DNA of 64,000 nucleotides from RGIG5612 sp963589005 (GTDB lineage Bacteria; Bacillota; Clostridia; Lachnospirales; Lachnospiraceae), in assembly GCA_963589005.1 (NCBI GenBank), contig CAVAJR010000001.1, forward strand, positions 62,001-126,000, in the 5' to 3' direction. The position numbers and the translations under genes were made by a program. The notes under the pieces are model-generated. The model saw only the letters and a program-made list of their open reading frames with translations, was not told where the DNA came from and ran no database searches. Shown here piece by piece: positions 8,090-17,523 of this stretch (the first letter of the stretch is position 1; the number at the start of each line of letters is the position of its first letter).

Positions 8090-9109
8090 ATGAAGGATAA
8101 ACTTGCGAAAATAAAGCAGGAAGCATTGGAAAATATTGCAAATGTTACTTCTGTTGAAGCATTGAACGACCTTAAGGTTACATATCTGGGCAAGAAGGGT
8201 CAGCTTACAGAAATACTTAAGAGTATGAAAGATGTTTCCGCTGAAGAAAGACCTAAGATCGGACAGATGGTTAATGAAACCAGAAGCGAGATTGAAGGCC
8301 GTATCGACCAGATGAGGCAGGATTTTGAAAATAAGAGACTTGAGGCTAAATTAAAGTCAGAGGTCATCGATGTTACACTTCCGGGCAAAAAGAAAAAACT
8401 AGGTCATATTCACCCTAATAATATGATCCTCAAGGAGGTTGAGGATATATTCGTCGGCATGGGATATGAAGTGGTTTCAGGCCCTGAAGTTGAATATGAT
8501 TATTATAATTTCGAGGCACTTAATATCCCGGCAAATCACCCGGCCAAGGATGAACAGGATACCTTCTATATCAATAAGGATATTTTGCTGAGAACCCAGA
8601 CCTCCTCAGTTCAGATACATGAGATGGAACGGGGTGTCCTTCCTATCAGAATGATCGCTCCGGGAAGGGTATTCCGTGCAGATGAAGTTGATGCAACACA
8701 TTCACCGTCATTTCATCAGATAGAAGGTCTTGTAATTGATAAAGGAATTACATTTGCTGATCTCAAGGGTACATTGGAAGAATTTGCCAAGAGATTTTTC
8801 GGTCCGGATACTAAAACCAAATTAAGGCCGCATCATTTCCCGTTTACAGAGCCATCGGCAGAGGTGGATGTAAGCTGCTTCAAATGCGGCGGCAAGGGCT
8901 GCAGATTTTGCAAGGGCGAGGGCTGGATCGAGATCCTCGGCTGCGGAATGGTTCATCCGCATGTACTTGAGATGGTCGGAATTGATCCTAATGAATATTC
9001 AGGATTTGCATTTGGATTAGGTCTTGAGAGACTTACACTTCTTAAATGCGAGATAGATGACATGAGATTATTATACGAGAACGATATGAGGTTCTTGAAA
9101 CAGTTCTAA
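8090..9109 (+). CDS. pheS: Phenylalanyl-tRNA synthetase alpha subunit
   Basis: Catalytic subunit of the (alpha-beta)2 enzyme that charges tRNA-Phe. It is 339 aa, normal for bacteria. An N-terminal coiled-coil arm (about 1-85) is followed by the class II core. Motif 2 is FRADEVDATHSPSFHQIEG, the substrate loop ALNIPANHPAKDEQDTFY lies ahead of it, and motif 3 is GFAFGLGLERL near the C-terminus. A CxxC...CxxC segment (CFKCGGKGCRFCKGEG, around residue 264-279) is present, as in many Firmicutes PheS. AAGGGG precedes the ATG. It ends 14 nt before pheT in a two-gene operon. Confidence 0.98.
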   Translation: MKDKLAKIKQEALENIANVTSVEALNDLKVTYLGKKGQLTEILKSMKDVSAEERPKIGQMVNETRSEIEGRIDQMRQDFENKRLEAKLKSEVIDVTLPGKKKKLGHIHPNNMILKEVEDIFVGMGYEVVSGPEVEYDYYNFEALNIPANHPAKDEQDTFYINKDILLRTQTSSVQIHEMERGVLPIRMIAPGRVFRADEVDATHSPSFHQIEGLVIDKGITFADLKGTLEEFAKRFFGPDTKTKLRPHHFPFTEPSAEVDVSCFKCGGKGCRFCKGEGWIEILGCGMVHPHVLEMVGIDPNEYSGFAFGLGLERLTLLKCEIDDMRLLYENDMRFLKQF

Positions 9110-9123
9110 GAAAGGAGAGAAAG

Positions 9124-11544
9124 ATGAACGCATCATTATCATGGATAAAATCATTTGTACCGGATCTGGAATGTTCATATCAGGAATTCAGAGATGCAAT
9201 GACTCTCTCCGGCACTAAGGTTGAAGAATTCAAGGTATTGGACAAAGACCTTGATAAGATAGTTATTGGTCAGGTTCTCAAGGTAGAAAAGCACCCGGAT
9301 GCAACTAAACTTGTTGTCTGCCAGGTTAATGTCGGAGCTGAGACAATCCAGATCGTAACAGGCGCATCAAATGTATTTGAGGGAGCTAAAGTACCGGTTG
9401 TATTAGACGGGGGAAGAGTAGCAGGAGGACATGACGGAAGCCTCACAGAAGGTGGTATTAAGATTAAAAAGGGTAAGCTCAGAGGCGTAGAATCTGACGG
9501 CATGATGTGCTCCATAGAAGAACTGGGTTCAACAAGGGATATGTATCCGGATGCACCGGAGGACGGATTATACATTCTGCCTGAGGATGCACCTGTAGGA
9601 GCCAATGCTGCGGAATATCTGGGACTTCATGATGCCAATTACGAGTTTGAGATCACATCAAACAGGGTTGACTGCTACAGCGTAATGGGTATTGCCAGAG
9701 AGGCAGCGGCAACCTTCAGAAAAGAATTCGTTAATGAAGAGCCAGTTATTAAATGCAAATCGGATGACAATATCAAGGATTATCTTGATGTTGAAGTACA
9801 GGATAAGGACCTGTGCCGCAGATATACTGCCAAGGTCGTAAAAAATATCAGGCTTGCACCGTCACCTAGATGGTTAAGACAGCGCCTTGCCAGCAATGGC
9901 ATCAGACCGATCAACAATGTAGTTGATATCACAAACTATGTTATGGAAGAGTATGGTCAGCCAATGCATGCATTTGATTATGATACGATCAAGGGACATA
10001 AGATCGTAGTAAAACGTGCTCAGGACGGCGATAAATTTATAACTCTTGATGGTCAGGAACGTAATCTTGATAAGGATATTCTTATGATCTGCGATGCACA
10101 AAGACCGATCGGCATTGCCGGTATCATGGGAGGCGAGGAGTCTAAGATCACAGATGATGTTAAGACGCTTGTATTCGAGAGCGCGTGCTTCGATGGCACC
10201 AATAACCGTCTCTCTTCTAAGAGACTGGGTCTTCGTACCGATGCATCGGGAAAATATGAGAAGGGTCTGGATCCGAACAATACAGTTCCGGCTATTATTC
10301 GTGCATGTCAGCTGATTGAGGAACTTGATGCAGGTGATGTTGTTGACGGTATGATCGATATCTATCCGGAACCTGTTGAAGAAAAGAAGATCAAGTTTGA
10401 CCCTGACAGAATAAATGCATATCTTGGAACTGATATTCCTGTTCAGCAGCAGCTGTCATATTTCCCTGTACTGGGCATCAAATATGATGAAAAGAATCAG
10501 ATGCTTACGATTCCTACCTTCAGACAGGATCTGTTAAGAGGTGCTGATATTGCCGAGGAAGTTGCCAGATTTTACGGCTATGACAAGATTCCTGCCTCCC
10601 TGCCTGCATCTAAGGAAGCCAGCGGCAAGCTGTCACATGAATTTGTGGTTAATGATAAGATAAGAACATTTATGCAGTCTTATGGATATTCAGAAGCCAT
10701 GACATATTCATTTGAGAGCCCTAAGGTATTTGATAAATGCCTTATTAATGCAAATGATAAATTAAGAAAGGCTATAGTTATCAGCAACCCGTTGGGAGAA
10801 GACTACAGCATTATGCGAACCTCTTTGCTTAATGGCATGTTCACTTCACTTTCTACTAATTACAACAGAAGAAACAAAGAGGCAGCTTTATTTGAATTGT
10901 CTAATATTTATATTCCGGAGGAACTTCCTCTTACGAAGCTTCCGGATGAGAGAATGACCCTGTGCTTTGGATTTTATGGCGATGGCGACTTCTTCGAATT
11001 GAAGGGGGCAGTTGAGGAACTCCTTGATGCCATGGGAATGAACGGACAGAGAAAATATGAAAATAATGGAAGTCTTAATTTCCTGCATCCGGGACGTCAG
11101 GCCATTCTTAGGTATAACTCGCAGGAGATAGGTTTCTTAGGCGAGGTTCATCCTGCTGTCATTAAAAATTATTCATTGGCAGCTAAGACATATATCGCAC
11201 AGCTTGATGTAAAGGCAATATATGAACTGGCTGATTTTGATAAAAAATATGAAGGTATACCAAAATTCCCTGCAACCAGCAGAGATATCAGTCTCGTAAT
11301 GAAGAAGGATATTCCTGCAGGTCACATTGAGGAAATAATCGCCAAATATGGCGGCAAGCTCGTTGAACATTTCGAACTGTTTGATATTTATGAAGGAGAA
11401 CAGGTGGGAGAAGGCAACAAATCATTGGCTTATACCATCAGATTCCGCGCTAAGGATCGCACTCTTGAGGATGGTGATGTAGCACCTGTAATGGAGAAGA
11501 TCATCAGCAAGCTTGGAGAAATTGGAGCACAGCTCAGAAGCTGA
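9124..11544 (+). CDS. pheT: Phenylalanyl-tRNA synthetase beta subunit
   Basis: Partner of PheS; it holds the editing site and binds tRNA-Phe. It is 806 aa, full length. Domains in order: B1/B2 with an EMAP/tRNA-binding OB fold (about 40-155, VIGQVLKVEKHPDA and GMMCSIEELG), B3/B4 editing domain (about 210-400), B5 (about 405-475), the catalytic-like core, and a C-terminal anticodon-binding FDX-ACB domain (KFPATSRDISLVM onward, about 713-806). The start has AGGAG at good spacing, 14 nt after pheS. No truncation seen. Confidence 0.98.
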   Translation: MNASLSWIKSFVPDLECSYQEFRDAMTLSGTKVEEFKVLDKDLDKIVIGQVLKVEKHPDATKLVVCQVNVGAETIQIVTGASNVFEGAKVPVVLDGGRVAGGHDGSLTEGGIKIKKGKLRGVESDGMMCSIEELGSTRDMYPDAPEDGLYILPEDAPVGANAAEYLGLHDANYEFEITSNRVDCYSVMGIAREAAATFRKEFVNEEPVIKCKSDDNIKDYLDVEVQDKDLCRRYTAKVVKNIRLAPSPRWLRQRLASNGIRPINNVVDITNYVMEEYGQPMHAFDYDTIKGHKIVVKRAQDGDKFITLDGQERNLDKDILMICDAQRPIGIAGIMGGEESKITDDVKTLVFESACFDGTNNRLSSKRLGLRTDASGKYEKGLDPNNTVPAIIRACQLIEELDAGDVVDGMIDIYPEPVEEKKIKFDPDRINAYLGTDIPVQQQLSYFPVLGIKYDEKNQMLTIPTFRQDLLRGADIAEEVARFYGYDKIPASLPASKEASGKLSHEFVVNDKIRTFMQSYGYSEAMTYSFESPKVFDKCLINANDKLRKAIVISNPLGEDYSIMRTSLLNGMFTSLSTNYNRRNKEAALFELSNIYIPEELPLTKLPDERMTLCFGFYGDGDFFELKGAVEELLDAMGMNGQRKYENNGSLNFLHPGRQAILRYNSQEIGFLGEVHPAVIKNYSLAAKTYIAQLDVKAIYELADFDKKYEGIPKFPATSRDISLVMKKDIPAGHIEEIIAKYGGKLVEHFELFDIYEGEQVGEGNKSLAYTIRFRAKDRTLEDGDVAPVMEKIISKLGEIGAQLRS

Positions 11545-11629
11545 TGTACAGCTAAAAGTTCATGGACAATAATTTACTGCTTGTGCTAGAATAAATTGGT
11601 TAAAATACCTATCTGAAAAGAGGATGGAA

Positions 11630-13951
11630 ATGAAAAAAACAAAACACGTTATTATCTTTATTATTGCAATGCTTGTTATCATTGCATGCTGCCTTGTTAC
11701 CGGATTCGGTATTGGCGGTGGACATCTTGGCTCAGCCAAGAACATCACACTGGGTCTTGACTTGAGGGGCGGTGTAAGTGTTACATATCAGGCTACTGAA
11801 GAGAATCCTTCAGCAACAGATATGGCAGATACAATTTATAAGCTGCAGCTGCGTGTACAGCAATACAGCACAGATGCGAGCGTATACCAGGAAGGTACTA
11901 ATAAGATCACCGTTGAAATTCCTGGTGTATACGATACACAGACTGTAATTGATGAGTTGGGAAAACCAGGCTCATTACAGTTTGTAACCTACGATAATAC
12001 CAATGAAGATGGCTCTACAGATTATGATAATCCGACTGTATGGGTTTCAGGTACAGATGTTGCCAATGCTCAGGCAGCAAGTCAGACTAACTCTCAGACA
12101 GGCTCTTCACAGTTTGTCGTTCAGCTGACACTTACAAGTGATGGCGCTGAGAAATTTGCCGAAGCAACGGAAGCTAACCTCAAGAAGCCAATCTACATTA
12201 TATATGACGGAGAGACAGTAAGCAGTCCTATTGTTCAGTCTGTAATCTCAGATGGTCAATGCGTAATCGAGGGAATGGAATCTTATGAGGCAGCAACCAA
12301 TCTTGCTTCAACGATTCGTATAGGTTCTCTGAGCCTTGAACTTCAGGAAGTTTCATCTAAGGTGGTTTCTGCTAAGCTTGGTGATAATGCGATTTCCACA
12401 TCACTTATTGCAGGTATAATCGCACTTCTGCTTATCATAATTTTTATGATTGCTTATTACAGGATTCCTGGTGTTGCAGCTGCATTCTCAATGGTATTCT
12501 TTACAGCAGCAATACTTCTTCTGCTGAATGCCTTCAATCTGACGCTTACGATTTCCGGTATTGCCGGTATTATACTTACGATTGGTATGGCTGTTGACGG
12601 CAATGTTATTATCAATGCCCGTATCAGAGAAGAGATTGCCATGGGCAATACCATTGAGCAGTCGATCAAGAACGGCTTCAAGAAATCATCATCAGCAATT
12701 CTCGACGGAAATATCACTACACTTATTGTTGCCATCGTTCTTATGATATTTGGCTCAGGAACGATCCAGGGCTTTGGTATGACATTGGCAATTGGTATCG
12801 TACTTAGTGTTATTACATCCCTTATTGTTACAAGAGTTTTACTTTTCAGTATGCTCTGGATGGGAAATGGCAAGCCTTCACACTACGCTTCAAAACTTAA
12901 GGCTAAGAAGCAGCCATTTGATTTTGTCGGCAAGAGAGTGCTCTTCTTCGTGATCGCCGCTGTTTGTATTCTCGCCGGTGTTGTAACCATGATTGCAAAT
13001 GGTGCTTCCGGAAACGGAGCTCTTAACAAGAGCATCGAGTTTGCAGGCGGTGTAAGCACCACAGTTGAATTCCCTGAGGATTATTCAATTGATAAATTCA
13101 ATGATGAGATCAAACCGGCTATAGCTGAGGTTATTGGCTCAACAGATATTGAAGGACAGAAGGTTACAGGTACTAACCAGTATGTTATCAAGACACCGTC
13201 TCTTGATATAGAGGTTCGTGACGAGATGCAGACACTTCTGGAGGAACAGTTCGGTGCAGATCATGACAGCTTCGAGACAACATTTATCAGTTCGACAATA
13301 AGCAGCGAGCTTATGAGCGATGCTTATCTTTCCCTTGCTATCGCTGCAGTGCTTATGCTTCTTTACATATGGGTAAGGTTCAGAAAATTCAAGTTTGCCA
13401 TCTCTTCAGTATCGTGTCTGGCACATGACGTGCTGATCGTTATAGCATTCTATGCGATATTCAGACTGTCAGTGGGCAACTCATTTATTGCATGTATACT
13501 TACGATTGTTGGTTATTCTATCAATGCGACGATCGTTATCTTTGACAGAATAAGGGAGAACATTGCAGATCCTACAGAAAACCATGAACTGAAATATGTT
13601 ATTAACAAGAGTATTTCACAGTCTATGTCAAGAAGTGTATTGACATCGGCGACAACATTTGTAACAGTATTATTCCTGTATATTCTGGGCGTTGAGTCCA
13701 TGAGAGCATTTGCTCTTCCTCTTGGAATCGGTATTGTTGCAGGTGCATATTCATCAGTATTGATAGCAGGCTCATTGTTCTATACTTTCCATTCAAAAGC
13801 AGAAAGAGCAGCTATCGCAGGAGGAACGGCTAAGGCAGAAGCCTCAGAAAAACCGGCAGAACCAACACCTGTTCTTACAGCTGCAAGCACAGAACCGAAG
13901 GCTAAGATAACAGCCAACCCTAACCATAAAAAGAAAAAACGCAGACAGTAA
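11630..13951 (+). CDS. secDF: Fused SecD-SecF protein export membrane protein
   Basis: SecDF works with SecYEG to pull exported proteins across the membrane using the ion gradient. This is the fused form (773 aa): SecD half about 1-400 with an N-terminal anchor, large extracellular P1 domain, LGLDLRGGVSV motif and a five-helix bundle containing GMAVDGNVIINARIREE; SecF half about 430-730 with KSIEFAGGVSTTVEF and GYSINATIVIFDRIRE. The tail is Ala/Pro/Thr-rich and ends in a lysine/arginine cluster. The frame also has ATG at 11624, but AAGAGG (11618-11623) suits the ATG at 11630. A terminator follows. The fused form occurs in many Firmicutes. Confidence 0.96.
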   Translation: MKKTKHVIIFIIAMLVIIACCLVTGFGIGGGHLGSAKNITLGLDLRGGVSVTYQATEENPSATDMADTIYKLQLRVQQYSTDASVYQEGTNKITVEIPGVYDTQTVIDELGKPGSLQFVTYDNTNEDGSTDYDNPTVWVSGTDVANAQAASQTNSQTGSSQFVVQLTLTSDGAEKFAEATEANLKKPIYIIYDGETVSSPIVQSVISDGQCVIEGMESYEAATNLASTIRIGSLSLELQEVSSKVVSAKLGDNAISTSLIAGIIALLLIIIFMIAYYRIPGVAAAFSMVFFTAAILLLLNAFNLTLTISGIAGIILTIGMAVDGNVIINARIREEIAMGNTIEQSIKNGFKKSSSAILDGNITTLIVAIVLMIFGSGTIQGFGMTLAIGIVLSVITSLIVTRVLLFSMLWMGNGKPSHYASKLKAKKQPFDFVGKRVLFFVIAAVCILAGVVTMIANGASGNGALNKSIEFAGGVSTTVEFPEDYSIDKFNDEIKPAIAEVIGSTDIEGQKVTGTNQYVIKTPSLDIEVRDEMQTLLEEQFGADHDSFETTFISSTISSELMSDAYLSLAIAAVLMLLYIWVRFRKFKFAISSVSCLAHDVLIVIAFYAIFRLSVGNSFIACILTIVGYSINATIVIFDRIRENIADPTENHELKYVINKSISQSMSRSVLTSATTFVTVLFLYILGVESMRAFALPLGIGIVAGAYSSVLIAGSLFYTFHSKAERAAIAGGTAKAEASEKPAEPTPVLTAASTEPKAKITANPNHKKKKRRQ

Positions 13952-13985
13952 TTGCTGATTAGGCTCATTACTTCACACAAATGCA

Positions 13986-14011
13986 AAAGCCAGGATTTTT
14001 ATCCTGGCTTT
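13986..14011 (+). terminator. Terminator after secDF
   Basis: AAAGCCAGGAT (13986-13996) and ATCCTGGCTTT (14001-14011) form an 11-bp perfect stem with a TTTT loop. The downstream T tract is short (stem T's then GCTTGTC). Confidence 0.8.
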
Positions 14012-14029
14012 GCTTGTCAAAATGAGTTA

Positions 14030-14048
14030 GGCTGCGACGTCTCGGCAC
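14030..14048 (+). repeat. Dispersed inverted repeat, right-end fragment (H)
   Basis: GGCTGCGACGTCTCGGCAC matches the right terminus of the dispersed repeat (form GGCTGCGCCGTCCCGGCAC) with two differences. The left part is not recognisable, so it is a relic. Confidence 0.5.
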
Positions 14049-14148
14049 AAATGGATTTAAACAGTAACGTGATAGAATTGACTTTTATCAAAATTCCAGC
14101 AAGGGCGGCAATGGCAGACGCGATTTAATACATTAAAGAGTAAATAGT

Positions 14149-15879
14149 ATGGAAAAATGGCTAATATATTCTAAAAAAGCAGATTTTGCCGGCATATCAA
14201 GAAAATATAATATTTCGCCAATGCTGGCGCGTATTATAAGAAACAGGGATATTGTCACAGATGAACAGATCAACAGATATCTTAATGCTGATGTTTCTTC
14301 CATGTATGATCCTTTCCTGCTTAAGGGAATGAGAGAGGGCGTTCAATTAACAGCTGATATGATCATGCATGGCGGCAAAATAAGGATTATGGGTGATTAT
14401 GATGTAGATGGTGTATGCTCTAGTTATATTTTAAAAGCATTTATAGAAAATGCCGGCGGAATTGTAGATGTGAGGCTTCCTGACAGAATGCATGAAGGTT
14501 ATGGCATGAATGAGATCATGGCAGAAGAGGCTGCCAGAGATCAGATCTCTTTAATTATTACATGTGACAATGGAATATCATCTGTATCAGCTGTTGAGAA
14601 GGCCAGGGAACTTGGGATCAATGTAATAATCAGCGATCATCATGAACCGCCGGAAGTCCTTCCGAATGCTGATGTTATCATTGACCCTAAACAGGAGGAT
14701 TGCACATATCCTTTCAGAGAAATCTGCGGTGCCGGTGTGGCATATAAATTTGTGCAGGCACTTAATTCATATAGCAATTGTCATGCAGAAAATCTTTTGG
14801 ATGAATTATTGCAATATGCAGGTATGGCAACAGTGGCAGATATAGTTCCGCTGGTGGATGAAAACAGAATATTTGCCTCAGAAGGAATAAAACGCCTGAG
14901 AAATACAACAAATGTGGGACTAAATTCGCTTATAGAGAAGCGAGGCGTAATAAAGTCCCATATCAATTCAGGAATTATCGGGTTCGTACTGGGCCCTTGC
15001 ATCAATTCAGCAGGAAGATTGAAAAATGCAATGATCGCATTTAATTTGCTTGAAGAAACAAATAAATGCAGTGCCGATGAAATGGCAAATGAATTATCGG
15101 AACTTAATGATATAAGAAAAGATCTGACTGCTGAGCAATGTAATATTGCATGTGATATGATCAATAATATTATCGAATCGGGAAAAACACCTGATAAAGT
15201 GCTGGTAGTATACCTTCCGAAGGCACATGAAAGTGTGGCCGGAATAGTGGCCGGAAGAATAAAGGAAAAATTCAACAGACCATCAATTGTTATTACTGAC
15301 TCTGAGGGCGGATTAAAAGGATCAGGCAGGTCTATTGATTCATACAATATGATGGAAGGAATGAACAGCTGCAGCGATCTGTTCATAAAATACGGAGGAC
15401 ATGCTAAGGCATGCGGATTTACTCTTAAGTCAGAGGGTGATAAGGAGGAAACGGTCAGAATCTTTTCACAAAGAATAAATGCCTCATGCACTCTTAATGA
15501 TGAAGATTTAGAAAAGACGATATGGATCGATATGAGGCTGCCTTTTAAATACATAACTGAGGAATTTTTAAGGGAATTAGACAGGTTAGAGCCTTTCGGA
15601 ATGCAGAATGATAAGCCTGTATTTGCTGAAAATGAGATAAAGGTACATTCAGCTGCGATCATAGGGAAAAATAATAATGCGCTGAAATTAGATATTGAGG
15701 ATAGAGAGGGAACCAGAATTGAGGGAATGGTATTTGGCGAGGAGGCTTATATATCCGAACTGCAGAATATGGTTTCACAGGAAAAACACATATCAATTTT
15801 ATACTATCCGAAAATTAATGAGTTCAGAGGCATAAAAACAAGGCAGGCATTGATCAAGTCACTCCATATTATGCAGTAG
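14149..15879 (+). CDS. recJ: Single-stranded-DNA-specific exonuclease RecJ
   Basis: A 5'-3' exonuclease on single-stranded DNA used in recombination and repair. It is 576 aa. The DHH domain motifs are complete: motif I MGDYDVDGVCSS (about 83-94), LIITCDNGISS, DHHEPP (motif III, about 164-169), and the IIDPKQ segment; the DHHA1 part has GGHAKACGFTL (about 420-430) and the C-terminal RecJ OB domain follows. Several Asp/His ligands for the metal centre are visible. The ribosome binding site is weak (AAAGAG). It lies alone between secDF and the envelope block. Confidence 0.95.
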   Translation: MEKWLIYSKKADFAGISRKYNISPMLARIIRNRDIVTDEQINRYLNADVSSMYDPFLLKGMREGVQLTADMIMHGGKIRIMGDYDVDGVCSSYILKAFIENAGGIVDVRLPDRMHEGYGMNEIMAEEAARDQISLIITCDNGISSVSAVEKARELGINVIISDHHEPPEVLPNADVIIDPKQEDCTYPFREICGAGVAYKFVQALNSYSNCHAENLLDELLQYAGMATVADIVPLVDENRIFASEGIKRLRNTTNVGLNSLIEKRGVIKSHINSGIIGFVLGPCINSAGRLKNAMIAFNLLEETNKCSADEMANELSELNDIRKDLTAEQCNIACDMINNIIESGKTPDKVLVVYLPKAHESVAGIVAGRIKEKFNRPSIVITDSEGGLKGSGRSIDSYNMMEGMNSCSDLFIKYGGHAKACGFTLKSEGDKEETVRIFSQRINASCTLNDEDLEKTIWIDMRLPFKYITEEFLRELDRLEPFGMQNDKPVFAENEIKVHSAAIIGKNNNALKLDIEDREGTRIEGMVFGEEAYISELQNMVSQEKHISILYYPKINEFRGIKTRQALIKSLHIMQ

Positions 15880-15906
15880 CTATACAGCAGCTGATCATAT
15901 AAGCGA

Positions 15907-15935
15907 TTGAACTGGATGGATAAATAAGTTATAAT
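15907..15935 (+). promoter_or_regulatory. Promoter of the transglutaminase-like gene
   Basis: TTGAAC (15907-15912), 17-nt spacer, consensus TATAAT (15930-15935), about 55 nt before the start codon at 15991. Confidence 0.8.
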
Positions 15936-15990
15936 ACCTGATTGTGAAATCGCAAATAGGAACATAGTACAGGAAACTCGAAAGAAGCTT

Positions 15991-17451
15991 ATGAGAGAAA
16001 AGGGAAAAAACTTTAAGTTTAATAGAGAGGTTGGCAGCAGAACAGCCAGACTGTATTCTAACAAGATAGCAAAAAGAATAAGAAGAATCTATTCAGAGGA
16101 GATAGGAGAATACTCCGAAAATGACACACGTGATGCGCATGAAGGCTTCTCTGATTATTATGACCACATAGACAGCACCAAGCAAAAAAAAGATTCCAAA
16201 AATAAAGCAACAGCTGCAGCGATTGCCGCAGCTGTAATAGTTGTGGTTATTGCAGGGGTTTTCGTGGGACTTTCATTTCTCAGACCGCAGGAGCAGAAGC
16301 TTAATCTTGCACAGACCATTGCAGACGAACCGGAGACAACAGTAACATTATCAAATGTAAGCCTGTCGGCTGCACCGGAAATATATGGTGTAATACCGAT
16401 TGCTGTATACGAGGGCAGTTCAGTAGCATATAAAGACGGAGTATATGTTGTAGATGATACAGACGATAATCCGACACTTGAAATAGAAAATGACGAAGTG
16501 GATTTGACTACACCCGGTGTATATACAGTAACATATGTGGCAACAGACAAGGATGGAAATGTTTCAAGAGAGTCAACCACTCTTACTGTTTTGGAAGGAA
16601 CGGAAACAGTAGACGAGGATGCGATCTATGCCCTTGCAGATTCAATTATAGAGACGATTATTACGGATGACATGACAGATGCACAGAAATGTCTGGCAGT
16701 ATATAAATATCTTCATGCAATAAATTATGTGGATGTTGTGCATTCGGAAGACTGGATGCAAAATGCCTATGGCATGCTACAGGATCGTGAGGGTGACTGC
16801 TTCGGATATTATTCGGCAGCAAGACTTCTTTTGACCAGGTTAGGATATGAAGTAATGGAGGTACGTAACAATAATAATTACGTTCATTACTGGTGTCTTG
16901 TCAGTATAGATGGCGGCAGCACATGGTGGCATTTTGATGCATGCTGTTGGAGCTGGGGTGAGGATGGCGTGTTATGCCTTGTCAGTGATAATTATCTGTC
17001 AGCATTTACCAGAAGGCATCTGACTAGCGACGGAAGACTTATACATGCCTGGGATAAGACTAGTTATCCTGCGACTCCGGAGGAGGATTTTTGGACGGAG
17101 GAAGAACGTGAGGTTATATATGAAGATGGAGAGATATCATTAGAACCACAGCATGATCCTGATGATGAAGTATGGGAGAACAGCGGCTGGGATTCCTATC
17201 TCAACGGAGGGACTGTTAATTATAATAATTACGATTATTATGATGAAACAACTGCATCAAGTGAACAATGGTACAGTCCCGAGACTTATATACAACCTGA
17301 GACAAGCATTGAAGAGACAACATTTCCGACACCTAATGAAACAACCCAGGAAAATACCGGCAGTGCGGATAATACAGTTACGGAACCCGTAGTTGAGGTG
17401 CCGGCGCAGGCTTCGGCAGAAGCTCCTGCGGATATAAATGTAACAGAGTAG
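15991..17451 (+). CDS. Membrane-anchored transglutaminase-like protein 1
   Basis: A 486-aa type II membrane protein. Residues 1-72 are a basic then acidic cytoplasmic tail, about 73-97 is one membrane helix (preceded by KDSKNK), about 150-205 is an Ig-like domain (TTPGVYTVTYVATDKDGNVS), and about 205-360 is a transglutaminase-like fold. The apparent catalytic triad is C270 (GDCFGYY), H299 (YVHYW) and D316 (WWHFDA). The C-terminal 90 residues are rich in Thr, Glu, Pro and Asn. Transglutaminase-like domains act as peptidases or amide-forming enzymes; a wall role is inferred from topology and neighbours, not proven. A paralogue follows at 72-nt spacing. Confidence 0.8.
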   Translation: MREKGKNFKFNREVGSRTARLYSNKIAKRIRRIYSEEIGEYSENDTRDAHEGFSDYYDHIDSTKQKKDSKNKATAAAIAAAVIVVVIAGVFVGLSFLRPQEQKLNLAQTIADEPETTVTLSNVSLSAAPEIYGVIPIAVYEGSSVAYKDGVYVVDDTDDNPTLEIENDEVDLTTPGVYTVTYVATDKDGNVSRESTTLTVLEGTETVDEDAIYALADSIIETIITDDMTDAQKCLAVYKYLHAINYVDVVHSEDWMQNAYGMLQDREGDCFGYYSAARLLLTRLGYEVMEVRNNNNYVHYWCLVSIDGGSTWWHFDACCWSWGEDGVLCLVSDNYLSAFTRRHLTSDGRLIHAWDKTSYPATPEEDFWTEEEREVIYEDGEISLEPQHDPDDEVWENSGWDSYLNGGTVNYNNYDYYDETTASSEQWYSPETYIQPETSIEETTFPTPNETTQENTGSADNTVTEPVVEVPAQASAEAPADINVTE

Positions 17452-17523
17452 CGGATATTGCTGCTTGTGCTGACATAATTAAATATAAAAGTGGAGAAAT
17501 AATACAGGGCAGAGAGCCATTCT

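Noticed and set aside
14781..15662. 293-codon open frame on the minus strand
   Set aside because: It lies wholly opposite recJ, which has all its motifs; the minus-strand protein shows no recognisable domain.
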